Source of the DNA: Blautia_A aquisgranensis
Lineage (GTDB): Bacteria; Bacillota; Clostridia; Lachnospirales; Lachnospiraceae
Assembly (NCBI RefSeq): GCF_040096615.1
Contig: NZ_JBBMEJ010000002.1
Location: forward strand, 186,001 to 250,000
Direction of reading: 5' to 3'
Length of the DNA: 64,000 nucleotides
Shown here: positions 7,520 to 16,885 of the stretch, one piece after another
Layout of the letters: each line of letters opens with the position of its first letter
Position numbering within the stretch: position 1 is the first letter of the stretch
Position numbers and translations under genes: made by a program
The notes under the pieces: generated by a model
Told to the model about the DNA's origin: nothing
Database searches by the model: none
The model's input: only the letters and a program-made list of their open reading frames with translations

Positions 7520-7548
7520 TTGACAGTGTCACACATACATGCTAACAT
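7520..7548 (+). promoter_or_regulatory. Likely promoter of the Wadjet operon
   Basis: TTGACA (7520-7525) and TAACAT (7543-7548, 4/6) are 17 bases apart. The promoter lies outside the left copy of the 29-bp repeat, so it probably belonged to the EEP-family gene now found at 15607 and was taken over by the inserted cassette. Confidence 0.55.
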
Positions 7549-7579
7549 AAATTTAATCGAATAACTATTGACGGAGAAA

Positions 7580-7608
7580 GAGCCAAAAAACCCCGTCCCC
7601 AATGGAGG
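7580..7608 (+). repeat. 29-bp direct repeat, left copy (flanks Wadjet cassette)
   Basis: It starts GAGCCAAAAAACCCCG and ends CCAATGGAGG. It matches 15572-15600 at 28 of 29 positions (the A at position 7 is G in the right copy). The GGAGG at its end serves as ribosome binding site for jetA here and for the EEP-family gene at the right copy. Confidence 0.92.
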
Positions 7609-7613
7609 AAAAA

Positions 7614-9083
7614 ATGTCCGAACTTCAGGCGATCAATGAGACATCATATTTATCTGTCCCAAATGCTCCCGTGTATCGTAAGATCATGAGATGCTTTTAC
7701 AGAGAATATGAGAAGATGAATTTCAAGATGTATAAAGAGGACATATTTCAGTTGTTAAAAAAGGACGAGTTGTTCCGGGATTATACCATGGAACAGCTGG
7801 TCCTTGATTTAGATATGCTGGTAAAATGGAAGAATCTCACACCGATCCAGGATCCGGGAAGGGTTTATACAATAGCGGAATATAAGAACAAACAGTACCA
7901 GTATACAATGTCAGAATATGCCGTTGAAATAGAGCGTTTAACAGTAAGACTGGAAAATATATTTGTAGAATCAGGAAATCTTTCTACTAATTTTTTTGTT
8001 CGGCTGGAAAAAAGTCTGAATGAGGCGGAGCTTATGCAGACGGCATCGTTAAAAGAAGTAAATGAGTGGTGGAATCTTATGCAGGAGGATTTCCGGAGAC
8101 TGAATCAGAACTATCAGGACTATCTGCGAGATTTTTATTCCGGTAAATCAGAGCAGCTGATGAAGTCTGTGGAATTTATTGTGCACAAGGATAAATTTAT
8201 TAAATATCTGAATGAATTTATTCAGGAAATGCAGCGTCATTCCAGAAAGATTGAAAGACTCCTGGAGAAAAACACTCTTCTTATGGAAAATAGTATTCTG
8301 GAAAAAGTTGTGCAGAGTGAGCTGGAAATACCACATGCAACTCTGGAAATCAGAGGAAACGCAGAGCCGAGTATAAGAGAGAACGTAATGGGCAAATGGA
8401 ATTCTCTGAAAAACTGGTTTATAGATTCCAATGGACGTGAATGTGAGTGTAAAAAAGTTCTGAAGATCACCAACGACATAATCAGGAGCATTATTCAGAA
8501 TGCAGCTCTGATCGTGCAGATACAGAACTGGGGTATCAGCAGAAAAGATGATTATAAAAAATTTCTCCATATGTTTTTGCAATGCGAAGACCTGGATGAA
8601 GCCAGAAGACTTTCCGCACATGTTTTTGGCGTGCAGAAGATTCAGCACTTCAAGACCATAGAAGCCAGAGAAGAAGACTCGATCAACAACAGTGTATATG
8701 ATGAGGAACCTTCAACATATCTGTTGAAACCGCACACGAGGAATTATCGTGAGAAAAAAGATAAAAGAGGATTCGAGGATAAAACATTTCAGAAGATGAT
8801 CCAGAGAGAAGCATATCTGAAACAGGCGAGGAAGCAGAAAGAAATCGTGATGCATTATATCCGGGATAACAAGATCACATTTTCGGAAATTGACGAAACT
8901 GTAGAAGAAAGCACAAGAGCAGTATTTTTACAATGGATATCTCTGGCAAATATGAGTTCACAGAAAACAGGAAGAACGGAATATGGACAGGAGTATCGCC
9001 TGACGAGAAAAGACGGAACCTGTGTGCTGAAATGCGAAGATGGAAACCTTGTGATGCCATCGTACATACTGGAGTTTAAATAA
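7614..9083 (+). CDS. jetA: Wadjet defence protein JetA (kleisin/MukF-like)
   Basis: This is a 489-aa protein, the first gene of a four-gene JetABCD set. JetA is the kleisin-like subunit that bridges the JetC SMC heads, as MukF does in MukBEF. The sequence shows an N-terminal winged-helix-like region (residues ~10-80, YREYEKMNFKMYKEDIFQLL), a long helical middle and a charged C-terminus. There is no enzyme motif, as expected. ATG 7614 is chosen because GGAGG lies 5 bases upstream inside the 29-bp repeat; ATG 7602 lies in the repeat itself and has no site. It is followed 2 bases later by jetB. Host-like codon use contrasts with the AT-rich island to the left. Confidence 0.85.
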   Translation: MSELQAINETSYLSVPNAPVYRKIMRCFYREYEKMNFKMYKEDIFQLLKKDELFRDYTMEQLVLDLDMLVKWKNLTPIQDPGRVYTIAEYKNKQYQYTMSEYAVEIERLTVRLENIFVESGNLSTNFFVRLEKSLNEAELMQTASLKEVNEWWNLMQEDFRRLNQNYQDYLRDFYSGKSEQLMKSVEFIVHKDKFIKYLNEFIQEMQRHSRKIERLLEKNTLLMENSILEKVVQSELEIPHATLEIRGNAEPSIRENVMGKWNSLKNWFIDSNGRECECKKVLKITNDIIRSIIQNAALIVQIQNWGISRKDDYKKFLHMFLQCEDLDEARRLSAHVFGVQKIQHFKTIEAREEDSINNSVYDEEPSTYLLKPHTRNYREKKDKRGFEDKTFQKMIQREAYLKQARKQKEIVMHYIRDNKITFSEIDETVEESTRAVFLQWISLANMSSQKTGRTEYGQEYRLTRKDGTCVLKCEDGNLVMPSYILEFK

Positions 9084-9085
9084 GA

Positions 9086-10222
9086 ATGAATGAAGTCAGA
9101 ACATTGTTGGAAAAATTCTGGATCTGCAAGGATACAGATAAAGAGACTTATTATAAGATAAAAAGAGACATTCCAAACTTTCAGAAATTCATCCGTGAGC
9201 AGCTGGGATGGAAACTGATCCACACGGAAAACCTTCTGAAATTAGAAAAAAGGCCTGCACATGCAGAGCCTTATATGGGAATTGAAGAGTTTGCGGAAAT
9301 CAGGGACTACTGTATTTTTTGTGTGGTTCTGATGTACCTGGAAGATAAGGAAGAACGAGAGCCTTTTCTTTTGTCGGAACTGATCAGTTATGTAGAAACG
9401 CAGCTAAAGGAGTATATGACCATTGATTGGACTTCATTTACTCAGAGAAAATCCCTGGTAAGAGTTTTGCAGTATATGGAAAAACTGCAGATGATATGGG
9501 CGCGTGATGGACGAAGTGAAGGGTTTGGTTCTGAGGCAGGACAGGAAGTATTATATGAAAATACAGGATATTCGAAATATTTTGCCACGAGTTTTCCCAC
9601 AGATATTTCCGGATATGAATCCTGGAGAGATTTTGAAAAAACAGATTTTGATGAAATCGAACAGGATAAAGGCGCATCCAGGGTCAACCGTGTTTACCGT
9701 CAGCTTGCAGTCTGTCCGGCTATGTACTGGGATGGAAATGAAGATGCAGATGGACTTTATCTGAAAAACCAGCGCCAGTGGGTAGCAAGATATCTCCAGC
9801 AGAATCTGGGAGGAAATCTGGATATTTACAGAAACATGGCGTGTTTAACATTGGATGAAAGTGACTGTTATGGGGCAGTGCATCCCAGGGATGCCATGCT
9901 GCCGGAAGCAGTGCTTCTGATCTGTGCCAGAATACAGGATGAACTTACAAAGGAAAAACTTAAGAAAGCAGAAAACGAATGTATTTATATTTCAAAAGAA
10001 AAATTTTCAGAGCTTGTGCGAAACTGCCGGGAAGAATGGAAAAAGGGATGGAGTAAAGAATTTCGCGAAATGGAAGAAGCAAAGCTGATAGAGACAGTCA
10101 GAGTATATATGGAAAACTGGATGTTGATCCGCTGTGAACAGGATCAGGTTGTGATCTTACCGGCGGCTGGAAGGCTTGCAGGTTTTTATCCGAAGGATTT
10201 TGAGGGAGGTACAGAAGAGTGA
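9086..10222 (+). CDS. jetB: Wadjet defence protein JetB (MukE-like KITE subunit)
   Basis: This 378-aa protein sits in the jetB position between the kleisin-like and SMC genes. JetB proteins are winged-helix KITE subunits that bind the kleisin, as MukE does. Here the order of helices around FAEIRDYCIFCVVLMYLEDKE, LSELISYVETQL and WTSFTQRKSLVRVLQYME fits a winged-helix fold. The family could be the Firmicute one annotated DUF6063, from memory. The stop overlaps the GTG start of jetC (GTGA), so translation is coupled. No catalytic residues are expected or seen. Confidence 0.8.
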   Translation: MNEVRTLLEKFWICKDTDKETYYKIKRDIPNFQKFIREQLGWKLIHTENLLKLEKRPAHAEPYMGIEEFAEIRDYCIFCVVLMYLEDKEEREPFLLSELISYVETQLKEYMTIDWTSFTQRKSLVRVLQYMEKLQMIWARDGRSEGFGSEAGQEVLYENTGYSKYFATSFPTDISGYESWRDFEKTDFDEIEQDKGASRVNRVYRQLAVCPAMYWDGNEDADGLYLKNQRQWVARYLQQNLGGNLDIYRNMACLTLDESDCYGAVHPRDAMLPEAVLLICARIQDELTKEKLKKAENECIYISKEKFSELVRNCREEWKKGWSKEFREMEEAKLIETVRVYMENWMLIRCEQDQVVILPAAGRLAGFYPKDFEGGTEE

Positions 10223-13200
10223 ATGACCGTTGGCAGATGAACAGGATCGGATTTGTGAATTTCTGGCTGTATGATGAAGAAATTTTTGAATTCCTGGATG
10301 GAAAACTTCTTCTTCGTGGACAGAATGGTTCTGGAAAATCCATTACAACACAAAGTTTCATTCCTTTTGTGCTGGATGGTGACCGCACACCAAGCCGACT
10401 GGATCCTTTTGGTTCCAGTGACCGGAAGATGGAATATTATTTTCTTGGTGAAGAAGGAAGAGACGAGGCAACCGGATATCTTTTTCTGGAATTTAAGAAA
10501 AAAGATTCAGATGAATACAGGACGATCGGAATCGGTCAGAGAGCACGCCGTGGAAAACCTATGGATTTCTGGGGATTTGTTATTCTTGACGGAAAGAGAA
10601 TCGGATACGATCTGTGGCTGTATAAAGAAGTTGGAAGCAACAAAATTCCTTATGATAAGAGAGAAATAAAGAATATTCTCGGGGAAGAGAATTTTTTTAC
10701 AGACAGTCAGAGCGAATATAAAAAACATGTAAATCAGTATATTTTTGGATTCCGTAAAGAAGAGCAGTATGAACAGTTTATCCGGCTTCTTGTAAAGGTG
10801 CGTGCGCCAAAACTTTCCAAGGAATTCAAGCCTACAAAAGTATATGAAATACTGAATGATTCGCTGCAGACACTGACGGATGAAGATCTCAGAGCCATGG
10901 TAGATGCCATGGAAAAAATGGATGATATTCAGGACAGTCTTCAAACCCTGAACCGGGCATTTTCAGATGTGAAGATCATCCGAAATGAATATACCCGCTA
11001 TAATCAGTATATGCTTGCAAAAAAAGCGCAGGCATATCTGGAAAAAAAGAAAGAAGTAGAAATTTTTCAGCAGGCTTTTGAAAAACGTGCACAGGAAATA
11101 AAGGAAGCAAGGGAAAGCAGTCAGAAGAAAACAGATCTTTTGAGGGAACTGCGGGAAAAAGAAAAACTGGCAGAGACAGAACGGAACGGGCTTCTTGATA
11201 TGGATCTGGAAGAAATCGATCATAAACTGGAACATGCCAGAAAAGAGAAAGAGGAAGCTGAGCGGAATGAGGCCCGCTGGGAAGAGAAGATCCAGGAATG
11301 TAAGACAAGAATCTGGGAAGGTGAGCAGGAACTGAGAGGAATCCAGGATCATCTGGAACAGAAACAGCAGGAGCTGGAAGAGCAGAAAGAAGAAATTCTG
11401 GAGCAACAGGAAATTCTGCGGTGGGAGCATCATGAAAAATCTTTTCGCATTATAGAAGAAGAAAACCTTGAAAAAACAGAAGAAATCATCAGAGACCTGG
11501 ATATGCTGAAAAAACTTATTGAAGAATGCAGACAGATCATTAAGCAGTATGAAATTTTTTCCAGGGAGTACGATGAAATATCCAGCCAGCTGGAAGAATG
11601 CAGACGTGAGAAGGCGGAAATAGAGCTGGCGTTGGAGAATGCTCAGAAACAGGTACTGGCCAGTATCGATCAGTGGATCGTGGAGATTTTTGAGTTAAAA
11701 AAGAATTCCAGTGAATGGAAACCGGAAGAAGAGCTTCTTCGGAAGCTTCAGGAGAGGATCAGAGTATATCATTCGGTGGAAGATGCAGGGGTTTTACAGG
11801 AAATGCTGCGGTTGGATTATGAGCAGCAGAGACAAACGCTTCTGGAGCAGAAAACGGCGAAAGAAAATGAGAAGAAATCCCTGACGGAACAGCTGGAAGA
11901 AACGCGGGAAGAACTGGAAACGGTCCGGAATCAGGGTGAGCTGGAACCGGACAGAGATGAGCAGACGGAACGCTCCAGAACTGCTCTGGAAGAAAAAGGA
12001 ATCACAGCGATACCGTTTTATAAAACTGTGGAATTTTCGGAAGAACTGGATAAAGCTGCCTGTGCAAGGATGGAGGCACAGTTGCAGAAAGCCGGAATCC
12101 TGGATGCACTGGTGATCGCGGAAACGGATCTGGAACATCTTAAAGAATTTTTTCCGGAAATGCAGGATACAGTGTTGCATCTTGATAAGATGGGAAATTC
12201 GGCTTTTTCCGGATTGAAGGTAAATGAAGAATTATCGCTGGATCTGAGACAGGAAGTTTCCCGTATCCTTTCGAATATTTATGAAGAAGAGAACGGACAG
12301 GGGATTTATATCGGAACAGACGGATGGTTCCGGCAGGGAATTCTCACAGGACGGGCAGATAAAAGCAAAGAGGCAGAATTTGTAGGTGTTCTGGCAAGAA
12401 AGCGACGTAAAGAACAGAAGATCCGGGAACTGGAAGCTGTTATCCGGGAATTTAATGAGAATCTGTCTGCAGTAGAAGATGAGATTTTAAAGATTGGGAA
12501 TCGGCTGGAAAAACTTCAGGAAGAGTATAAGAATCTTCCTGGATTTGGAGATATTAATGCTGCACTTTCACAGGAAAAAGAATACAGCCTGCGCCTTCAG
12601 ATAAAGACAGATGAATACAGACAAAAGAAAGCGAAGGAATGGGAGAAGCTTCAGGAGAAGAACAGAAAATATCAGGAGATGCTGCAAAAATGCAAAGCTT
12701 TTCCCTATGGACGGACAGAAGAGGCATATGAAGAAGCAAGAGACGCAGCGGAAGAATACCAGAGTATCTGGCAGGAGGTAAGACAGAATCTGTTACAGAT
12801 CATCACGGATAAAAGCAGCTGTGAATCAAAGCAGGATGCGATTGCTCGGGATGAGCAGCAGATGGATGATGCTTTTATAGAACAGCGTAATTACATTACA
12901 AAAAGAAAAGAAGTGGAGATCCAGATCCGTCAGCTGGAAGAATACTTAAATCGTCCGGACATTGCAGAAAAAGCGAATCGTCTGAAACAGCTTTGGGAAG
13001 AACTCAGAAAGATTAAAGACCAGATAAATGACATTGGAAAAGATCTTGCGGTTTTGGCAGACAGACTGGAGCGGATGCAGAAGGAGGAACCGGATAAACG
13101 GGCAGAGCTGCAGCAGGAGATCAAAGCAGAGACAACTTTAAGAGGATTCTTTGAGGAAGAGCTTTCCCTGAAGCTTGTGATGGACAGAGAAAATAAAGCG

Positions 13201-14277
13201 TTGCATGACTGTGCAAGAGAAGCACAAAGCTTTTTGCGTGAAGGTGATAAAAACAGGGAACAGAGTGAATTGTTCCAGTCGTTGTTCCGTGTTTATCAGC
13301 AGCATAATGGAAGCCTGACACCTTATGGAACTTCCATAGAAAGCTGTTTTGGCTCAGAAAACAATGTGTCCGGAGAAAAAGGAACAGCTTTACGCAGCCG
13401 TGTACGGATCGTATCCACCTGGAAAGGAAAGAGAGTTTACCTGGAGGAATTTTACAATATTCTGAAAACATCGATCGAAGAGACAGAACTGCTGATCCGG
13501 GAAAAAGACAGGGAGCTTTTTGAGGATATCCTGTCCCAGACGATCAGCCAGCAGCTTACAGACCGGATCGCTGAAAGCCGGAAATGGGTTGCAGATATGT
13601 CTGGACTTATGAAAGACATGGACACTTCCATGGGACTGAGCTTTTCTCTGGAATGGAAGCCACGGAAACCGGAAAATGATACGGAGCTTGACATCGGAGA
13701 GCTTGAGAAGATTTTGCTTCGTGACAGAGCACTTCTTACACTTGAGGATATTGAAAAAGTTGCGGCACATTTTCGAAGTAAGATTCAGGCAGAAAAAATG
13801 AAGCTGGAAGAAAACGGCGGAGTGGTAACTTACATGGATCTTGTAAGAGATGCGCTGGATTACCGGAAATGGTTTGAATTCCGTATGTTTTATAAACGAG
13901 GGGAAGATGCGAAAAAGCTTCTGACGAATGCAGCTTTCAATCGATTCAGCGGTGGGGAAAAGGCTATGGCAATGTATGTGCCTCTTTTTGCAGCAGTGAA
14001 TGCACAGTATCAGAAAGCAGAAAATAAAGATCATCCACGTATGGTAGCGCTGGATGAGGCTTTTGCAGGTGTTGATGATAAGAATATCAGCAGCATGTTT
14101 GAACTGGTAGAAAAACTGGATTTTGATTATATCATGAATTCCCAGTCTCTCTGGGGCTGTTTTGAGACAGTGAAAAGTCTGCGTATCGCAGAGCTGCAGA
14201 GACCGCAGAATTCACAGGTTGTTTCTGTGATCTGTTATACATGGAACGGAAGTGAAAGAATTTTAGATGAGCAGTGA
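10219..14277 (+). CDS. jetC: Wadjet SMC-like ATPase JetC
   Basis: This 1352-aa MukB/SMC-type ATPase has Walker A near the N-terminus (RGQNGSGKS, about residues 32-40), two long coiled-coil arms (~240-490 and ~800-1000) around a hinge-like region near residues 560-720, and a C-terminal ABC signature (FSGGEKAMAMY) followed by Walker B (LDEAFAGVDD). In Wadjet, JetABC extrudes DNA loops and recognises small closed circles, so it restricts plasmids. The GTG start at 10219 overlaps the jetB stop. The far end overlaps jetD by 11 bases. All motifs are intact, so the motor looks functional. Confidence 0.93.
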   Translation: MNDRWQMNRIGFVNFWLYDEEIFEFLDGKLLLRGQNGSGKSITTQSFIPFVLDGDRTPSRLDPFGSSDRKMEYYFLGEEGRDEATGYLFLEFKKKDSDEYRTIGIGQRARRGKPMDFWGFVILDGKRIGYDLWLYKEVGSNKIPYDKREIKNILGEENFFTDSQSEYKKHVNQYIFGFRKEEQYEQFIRLLVKVRAPKLSKEFKPTKVYEILNDSLQTLTDEDLRAMVDAMEKMDDIQDSLQTLNRAFSDVKIIRNEYTRYNQYMLAKKAQAYLEKKKEVEIFQQAFEKRAQEIKEARESSQKKTDLLRELREKEKLAETERNGLLDMDLEEIDHKLEHARKEKEEAERNEARWEEKIQECKTRIWEGEQELRGIQDHLEQKQQELEEQKEEILEQQEILRWEHHEKSFRIIEEENLEKTEEIIRDLDMLKKLIEECRQIIKQYEIFSREYDEISSQLEECRREKAEIELALENAQKQVLASIDQWIVEIFELKKNSSEWKPEEELLRKLQERIRVYHSVEDAGVLQEMLRLDYEQQRQTLLEQKTAKENEKKSLTEQLEETREELETVRNQGELEPDRDEQTERSRTALEEKGITAIPFYKTVEFSEELDKAACARMEAQLQKAGILDALVIAETDLEHLKEFFPEMQDTVLHLDKMGNSAFSGLKVNEELSLDLRQEVSRILSNIYEEENGQGIYIGTDGWFRQGILTGRADKSKEAEFVGVLARKRRKEQKIRELEAVIREFNENLSAVEDEILKIGNRLEKLQEEYKNLPGFGDINAALSQEKEYSLRLQIKTDEYRQKKAKEWEKLQEKNRKYQEMLQKCKAFPYGRTEEAYEEARDAAEEYQSIWQEVRQNLLQIITDKSSCESKQDAIARDEQQMDDAFIEQRNYITKRKEVEIQIRQLEEYLNRPDIAEKANRLKQLWEELRKIKDQINDIGKDLAVLADRLERMQKEEPDKRAELQQEIKAETTLRGFFEEELSLKLVMDRENKALHDCAREAQSFLREGDKNREQSELFQSLFRVYQQHNGSLTPYGTSIESCFGSENNVSGEKGTALRSRVRIVSTWKGKRVYLEEFYNILKTSIEETELLIREKDRELFEDILSQTISQQLTDRIAESRKWVADMSGLMKDMDTSMGLSFSLEWKPRKPENDTELDIGELEKILLRDRALLTLEDIEKVAAHFRSKIQAEKMKLEENGGVVTYMDLVRDALDYRKWFEFRMFYKRGEDAKKLLTNAAFNRFSGGEKAMAMYVPLFAAVNAQYQKAENKDHPRMVALDEAFAGVDDKNISSMFELVEKLDFDYIMNSQSLWGCFETVKSLRIAELQRPQNSQVVSVICYTWNGSERILDEQ

Positions 14278-15610
14278 GATTGTATGCAATAGCAGGAAAT
14301 GTGTGGAATATTTTAAAAGTCAGAAAGCATATAACCGGTGCTTCCGGGAACTCTGGAAAAAATGGCGTTCCTATGGAAAAGTGGCAGGAAGGATTACTTT
14401 GAAAAATGCTTCTGATGAAGAACGGCGGGCGATAAGTGGAATTACGGGGAAAATGTTTTTTGAGAAAGATATCCGGTTTACATTTTTGGAATTCGAGCAG
14501 GGGCTGCAGGAAACACGTTTTGCGCCGGTTGATATAAAAATTGTTCTTGAGGAATATTTTGGAAAAGAACTTGTGACAAGACAAGGAGAGAAAAAAGAAC
14601 AGCAGAAGCAGAAGGAACATTTTCTGGAAAGTATATATGAATATTTTCAGAAAAAAATCGGAACAGAAGCAGCAGTGTTAAAATGGATAAGCGAGATGAT
14701 CTCTTCGAAAAAGTATGGTTATCAGCTGATTATGAGGGAATATGAGAAAGAGCCAAAGCAGGCCAGAATATTGGCATATCATGCGGGAAATGCTTTGGAG
14801 AAACTTGAAGAAATCCGAAATGTGCAGTGTGCGCTTCCTCTTGCGGTATTTGCGGCAGAAGTATCGGACAATCCTCATTATTTTGACAGGGGAACAACGG
14901 CAGGAACTTTTCTGGTTCATGGAATCTGTTATGAACGAAAACGGCAATTGCCGGAAAATGCTTATCAATGGCGGGAATTACTTGAACAGGAAGGAATCGT
15001 TCCGGATAATATTTCCTCGCTGGTACACGTATATGGACTGAAAATGAAAAAAGAAGGTAACTGGCATCCGGCATATGAGGCATTTTGTGAAGAGGGCGAA
15101 CCTTATGTGGTTACTATGGAAAATCTGAAAGGGATCACAGAAGTTCGGCCGCTGAGCAAAAAGGTGTACATCGTAGAAAATGAGATGGTGTTCAGTTATC
15201 TTATTGAAAATCTGCAGAGAAAAAATTATACATTGCTGTGTACATCCGGTCAGTTGCGTTTTGCGGCGCAAAAGCTGATCGGGATGATTCTGAAAAGTGG
15301 AAGTGACATTTACTATAGTGGGGATATTGATCCTGACGGAATAGGAATTGCGGACAGATTGTGGCAGAAGTACGGGAATCGGATTCATTTATGGAGAATG
15401 GAACCGAAAGATTATGAGAAAAGTATTTCAGGTGAAGCAATCAGCGAAACGGGTGTGATAAAGCTGGAGCGTATTGTCCATCCACAGCTTTTGAAAACAG
15501 CAGAATATATTAGAGAGAAAAGGCGATCCGGCTATCAGGAAAATATTTTGAAGGAGCTTCTGACTGATATGGAGCCAGAAAACCCCGTCCCCAATGGAGG
15601 CCAATCATGA
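14267..15610 (+). CDS. jetD: Wadjet nuclease JetD (TOPRIM)
   Basis: This 447-aa nuclease has an N-terminal arm domain and a C-terminal TOPRIM domain: the glutamate in VYIVENEMVF and the DxD of YYSGDIDPDGIGIADRL are the metal-binding residues. JetD cuts the circular DNA trapped by JetABC. The last eleven residues (PENPVPNGGQS) are encoded by the right 29-bp repeat and the leader of the next gene, so the protein's end was set by the insertion site. The stop codon overlaps the start codon of the EEP-family gene (ATGA). Confidence 0.9.
   Translation: MSSEIVCNSRKCVEYFKSQKAYNRCFRELWKKWRSYGKVAGRITLKNASDEERRAISGITGKMFFEKDIRFTFLEFEQGLQETRFAPVDIKIVLEEYFGKELVTRQGEKKEQQKQKEHFLESIYEYFQKKIGTEAAVLKWISEMISSKKYGYQLIMREYEKEPKQARILAYHAGNALEKLEEIRNVQCALPLAVFAAEVSDNPHYFDRGTTAGTFLVHGICYERKRQLPENAYQWRELLEQEGIVPDNISSLVHVYGLKMKKEGNWHPAYEAFCEEGEPYVVTMENLKGITEVRPLSKKVYIVENEMVFSYLIENLQRKNYTLLCTSGQLRFAAQKLIGMILKSGSDIYYSGDIDPDGIGIADRLWQKYGNRIHLWRMEPKDYEKSISGEAISETGVIKLERIVHPQLLKTAEYIREKRRSGYQENILKELLTDMEPENPVPNGGQS
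15572..15600 (+). repeat. 29-bp direct repeat, right copy
   Basis: It matches 7580-7608 at 28 of 29 positions. It overlaps the jetD 3' end and provides the GGAGG site (15596-15600) for the EEP-family gene at 15607. Together with the left copy it delimits an insertion of about 8 kb. Confidence 0.92.
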
Positions 15611-16704
15611 AAACAAAGAAAATATTAAAAACAGCAGCCATCATCCTTCTAACAATCCTCATCATCCTGGCGGGCTACATCATTTACCTTTATGCCAGCT
15701 ATCATAGAATCGAGGATAACAAAAAATTAGAAGTAGAAACCGTTTCCGAGAATGACAAAGAGGGAGATACCCTGTCAGCAGAAAAAAAATACTCCGCGCT
15801 TACATATAATATCGGTTTCGGAGCATATACGCCGGAGTACAGTTTCTTTATGGACGGCGGAAAATACTCCTGGGCGAAGAGCAAGGAGAGTGCGAAGGAG
15901 ACAGTAACAGGTGCAGGCGAGCTGGTTGCATCACTGGATCCGGATTTTGCACTGATCCAGGAGATCGACCTGGATGCAACAAGAACCTATCATCTGGATG
16001 AATATTCCATACTGAAAAAAGTGATACCTGCGTACAACTGTGTGTTTGCACAGAATTATGACTCGGCATTTCTTTTTTATCCGTTTACGCAGCCTCACGG
16101 AAAAAGCAAGGCAGGCCTTGCCCTGTTTTCAAGATATCCGGTTACGGATTCTTTAAGAAGAAGTTTTCCGGTGTCTACATCGTTTACGAAATTTTTCGAC
16201 CTGGACAGATGCTACAGCATATCCAGAGTGCCGGTGGACAATGGAAAAGAGCTGGTGATCTTTGAACTGCATATGTCAGCCTATGGTAACAGTGATGCTG
16301 TCCGGGAAGGTCAGATCAGTATGCTCCGCGAAGATATGCAGAAAGAATATGAGGCAGGAAATTATGTGATCTGCGGAGGAGATTTCAACCATGATCTGAA
16401 GGTCACAGAGGAGGACGAAAAGAATCAGGAGACGGAATCATGGGCATATCCGTTCCCGCGAGAGGAACTTCCGAAGCATTTTTCTTTCTGTCTGGATCAG
16501 TTTTCAACAGAAGAAAAAAAGAATATCTGGAACAGTGCCCGTAATGCGGACAGTCCGTATGTACCGGGCGAAACGTATACTGTGACACTGGATGGATTCA
16601 TTATTTCCGATAATGTGGAATGTATGAAATACGAAAATGTAAACACCGGATATTCTTATTCTGACCACGATCCGGTATATATGGAATTTCAGCTGAAAAA
16701 ATAG
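15607..16704 (+). CDS. Endonuclease/exonuclease/phosphatase (EEP) family protein, membrane-anchored
   Basis: This 365-aa protein has an N-terminal membrane anchor (residues ~8-31, AAIILLTILIILAGYIIYLY) and an extracytoplasmic EEP domain. Family motifs are LTYNIGFG, DFALIQEID (metal-binding Glu), GGDFNHDL, and the terminal YSDHDPVYME with the catalytic SDH. Substrates of this family range from DNA to inositol phosphates and sphingomyelin, and here it is unknown. ATG 15607 has GGAGG 6 bases upstream. Before the Wadjet cassette arrived, its promoter was probably the one at 7520. Now it is the last gene of that transcript. Confidence 0.85.
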   Translation: MKTKKILKTAAIILLTILIILAGYIIYLYASYHRIEDNKKLEVETVSENDKEGDTLSAEKKYSALTYNIGFGAYTPEYSFFMDGGKYSWAKSKESAKETVTGAGELVASLDPDFALIQEIDLDATRTYHLDEYSILKKVIPAYNCVFAQNYDSAFLFYPFTQPHGKSKAGLALFSRYPVTDSLRRSFPVSTSFTKFFDLDRCYSISRVPVDNGKELVIFELHMSAYGNSDAVREGQISMLREDMQKEYEAGNYVICGGDFNHDLKVTEEDEKNQETESWAYPFPREELPKHFSFCLDQFSTEEKKNIWNSARNADSPYVPGETYTVTLDGFIISDNVECMKYENVNTGYSYSDHDPVYMEFQLKK

Positions 16705-16716
16705 AATAAGATAATG

Positions 16717-16760
16717 AAAATCACTGCGAAATGAGATATGATTTCGCAGTGATTTTTTTT
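16717..16760 (+). terminator. Rho-independent terminator after the EEP gene
   Basis: AAAATCACTGCGAAAT (16717-16732) pairs perfectly with ATTTCGCAGTGATTTT (16741-16756), with an 8-base loop and a T-run. Confidence 0.93.
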
Positions 16761-16792
16761 AGGATTTTATTGTAAATTTTACCAAAATACTC

Positions 16793-16821
16793 TCGACTTT
16801 ATATCACTTTAATGTTATACT
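16793..16821 (+). promoter_or_regulatory. Putative promoter of the etf operon
   Basis: TCGACT (16793-16798, 4/6) and TATACT (16816-16821, 5/6) have a 17-base spacer, 65 bases before etfB. It is the only credible pair in the gap after the terminator. Confidence 0.5.
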
Positions 16822-16885
16822 TATACAGCTGTTTAAAGCTTTAAAGTGAAAAATGAAGAAAGTAAACAAAGAAAGAAGATAAAAG

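Noticed and set aside
7602..7613. ATG 7602 as the start of JetA
   Set aside because: It lies inside the 29-bp repeat without a ribosome binding site, whereas ATG 7614 has GGAGG 5 bases upstream.
13390..14034. Minus-strand 214-codon frame within jetC
   Set aside because: Antisense shadow of a coding region with strong motifs on the plus strand. It has no initiation signals and a composition typical of reverse-frame reading.
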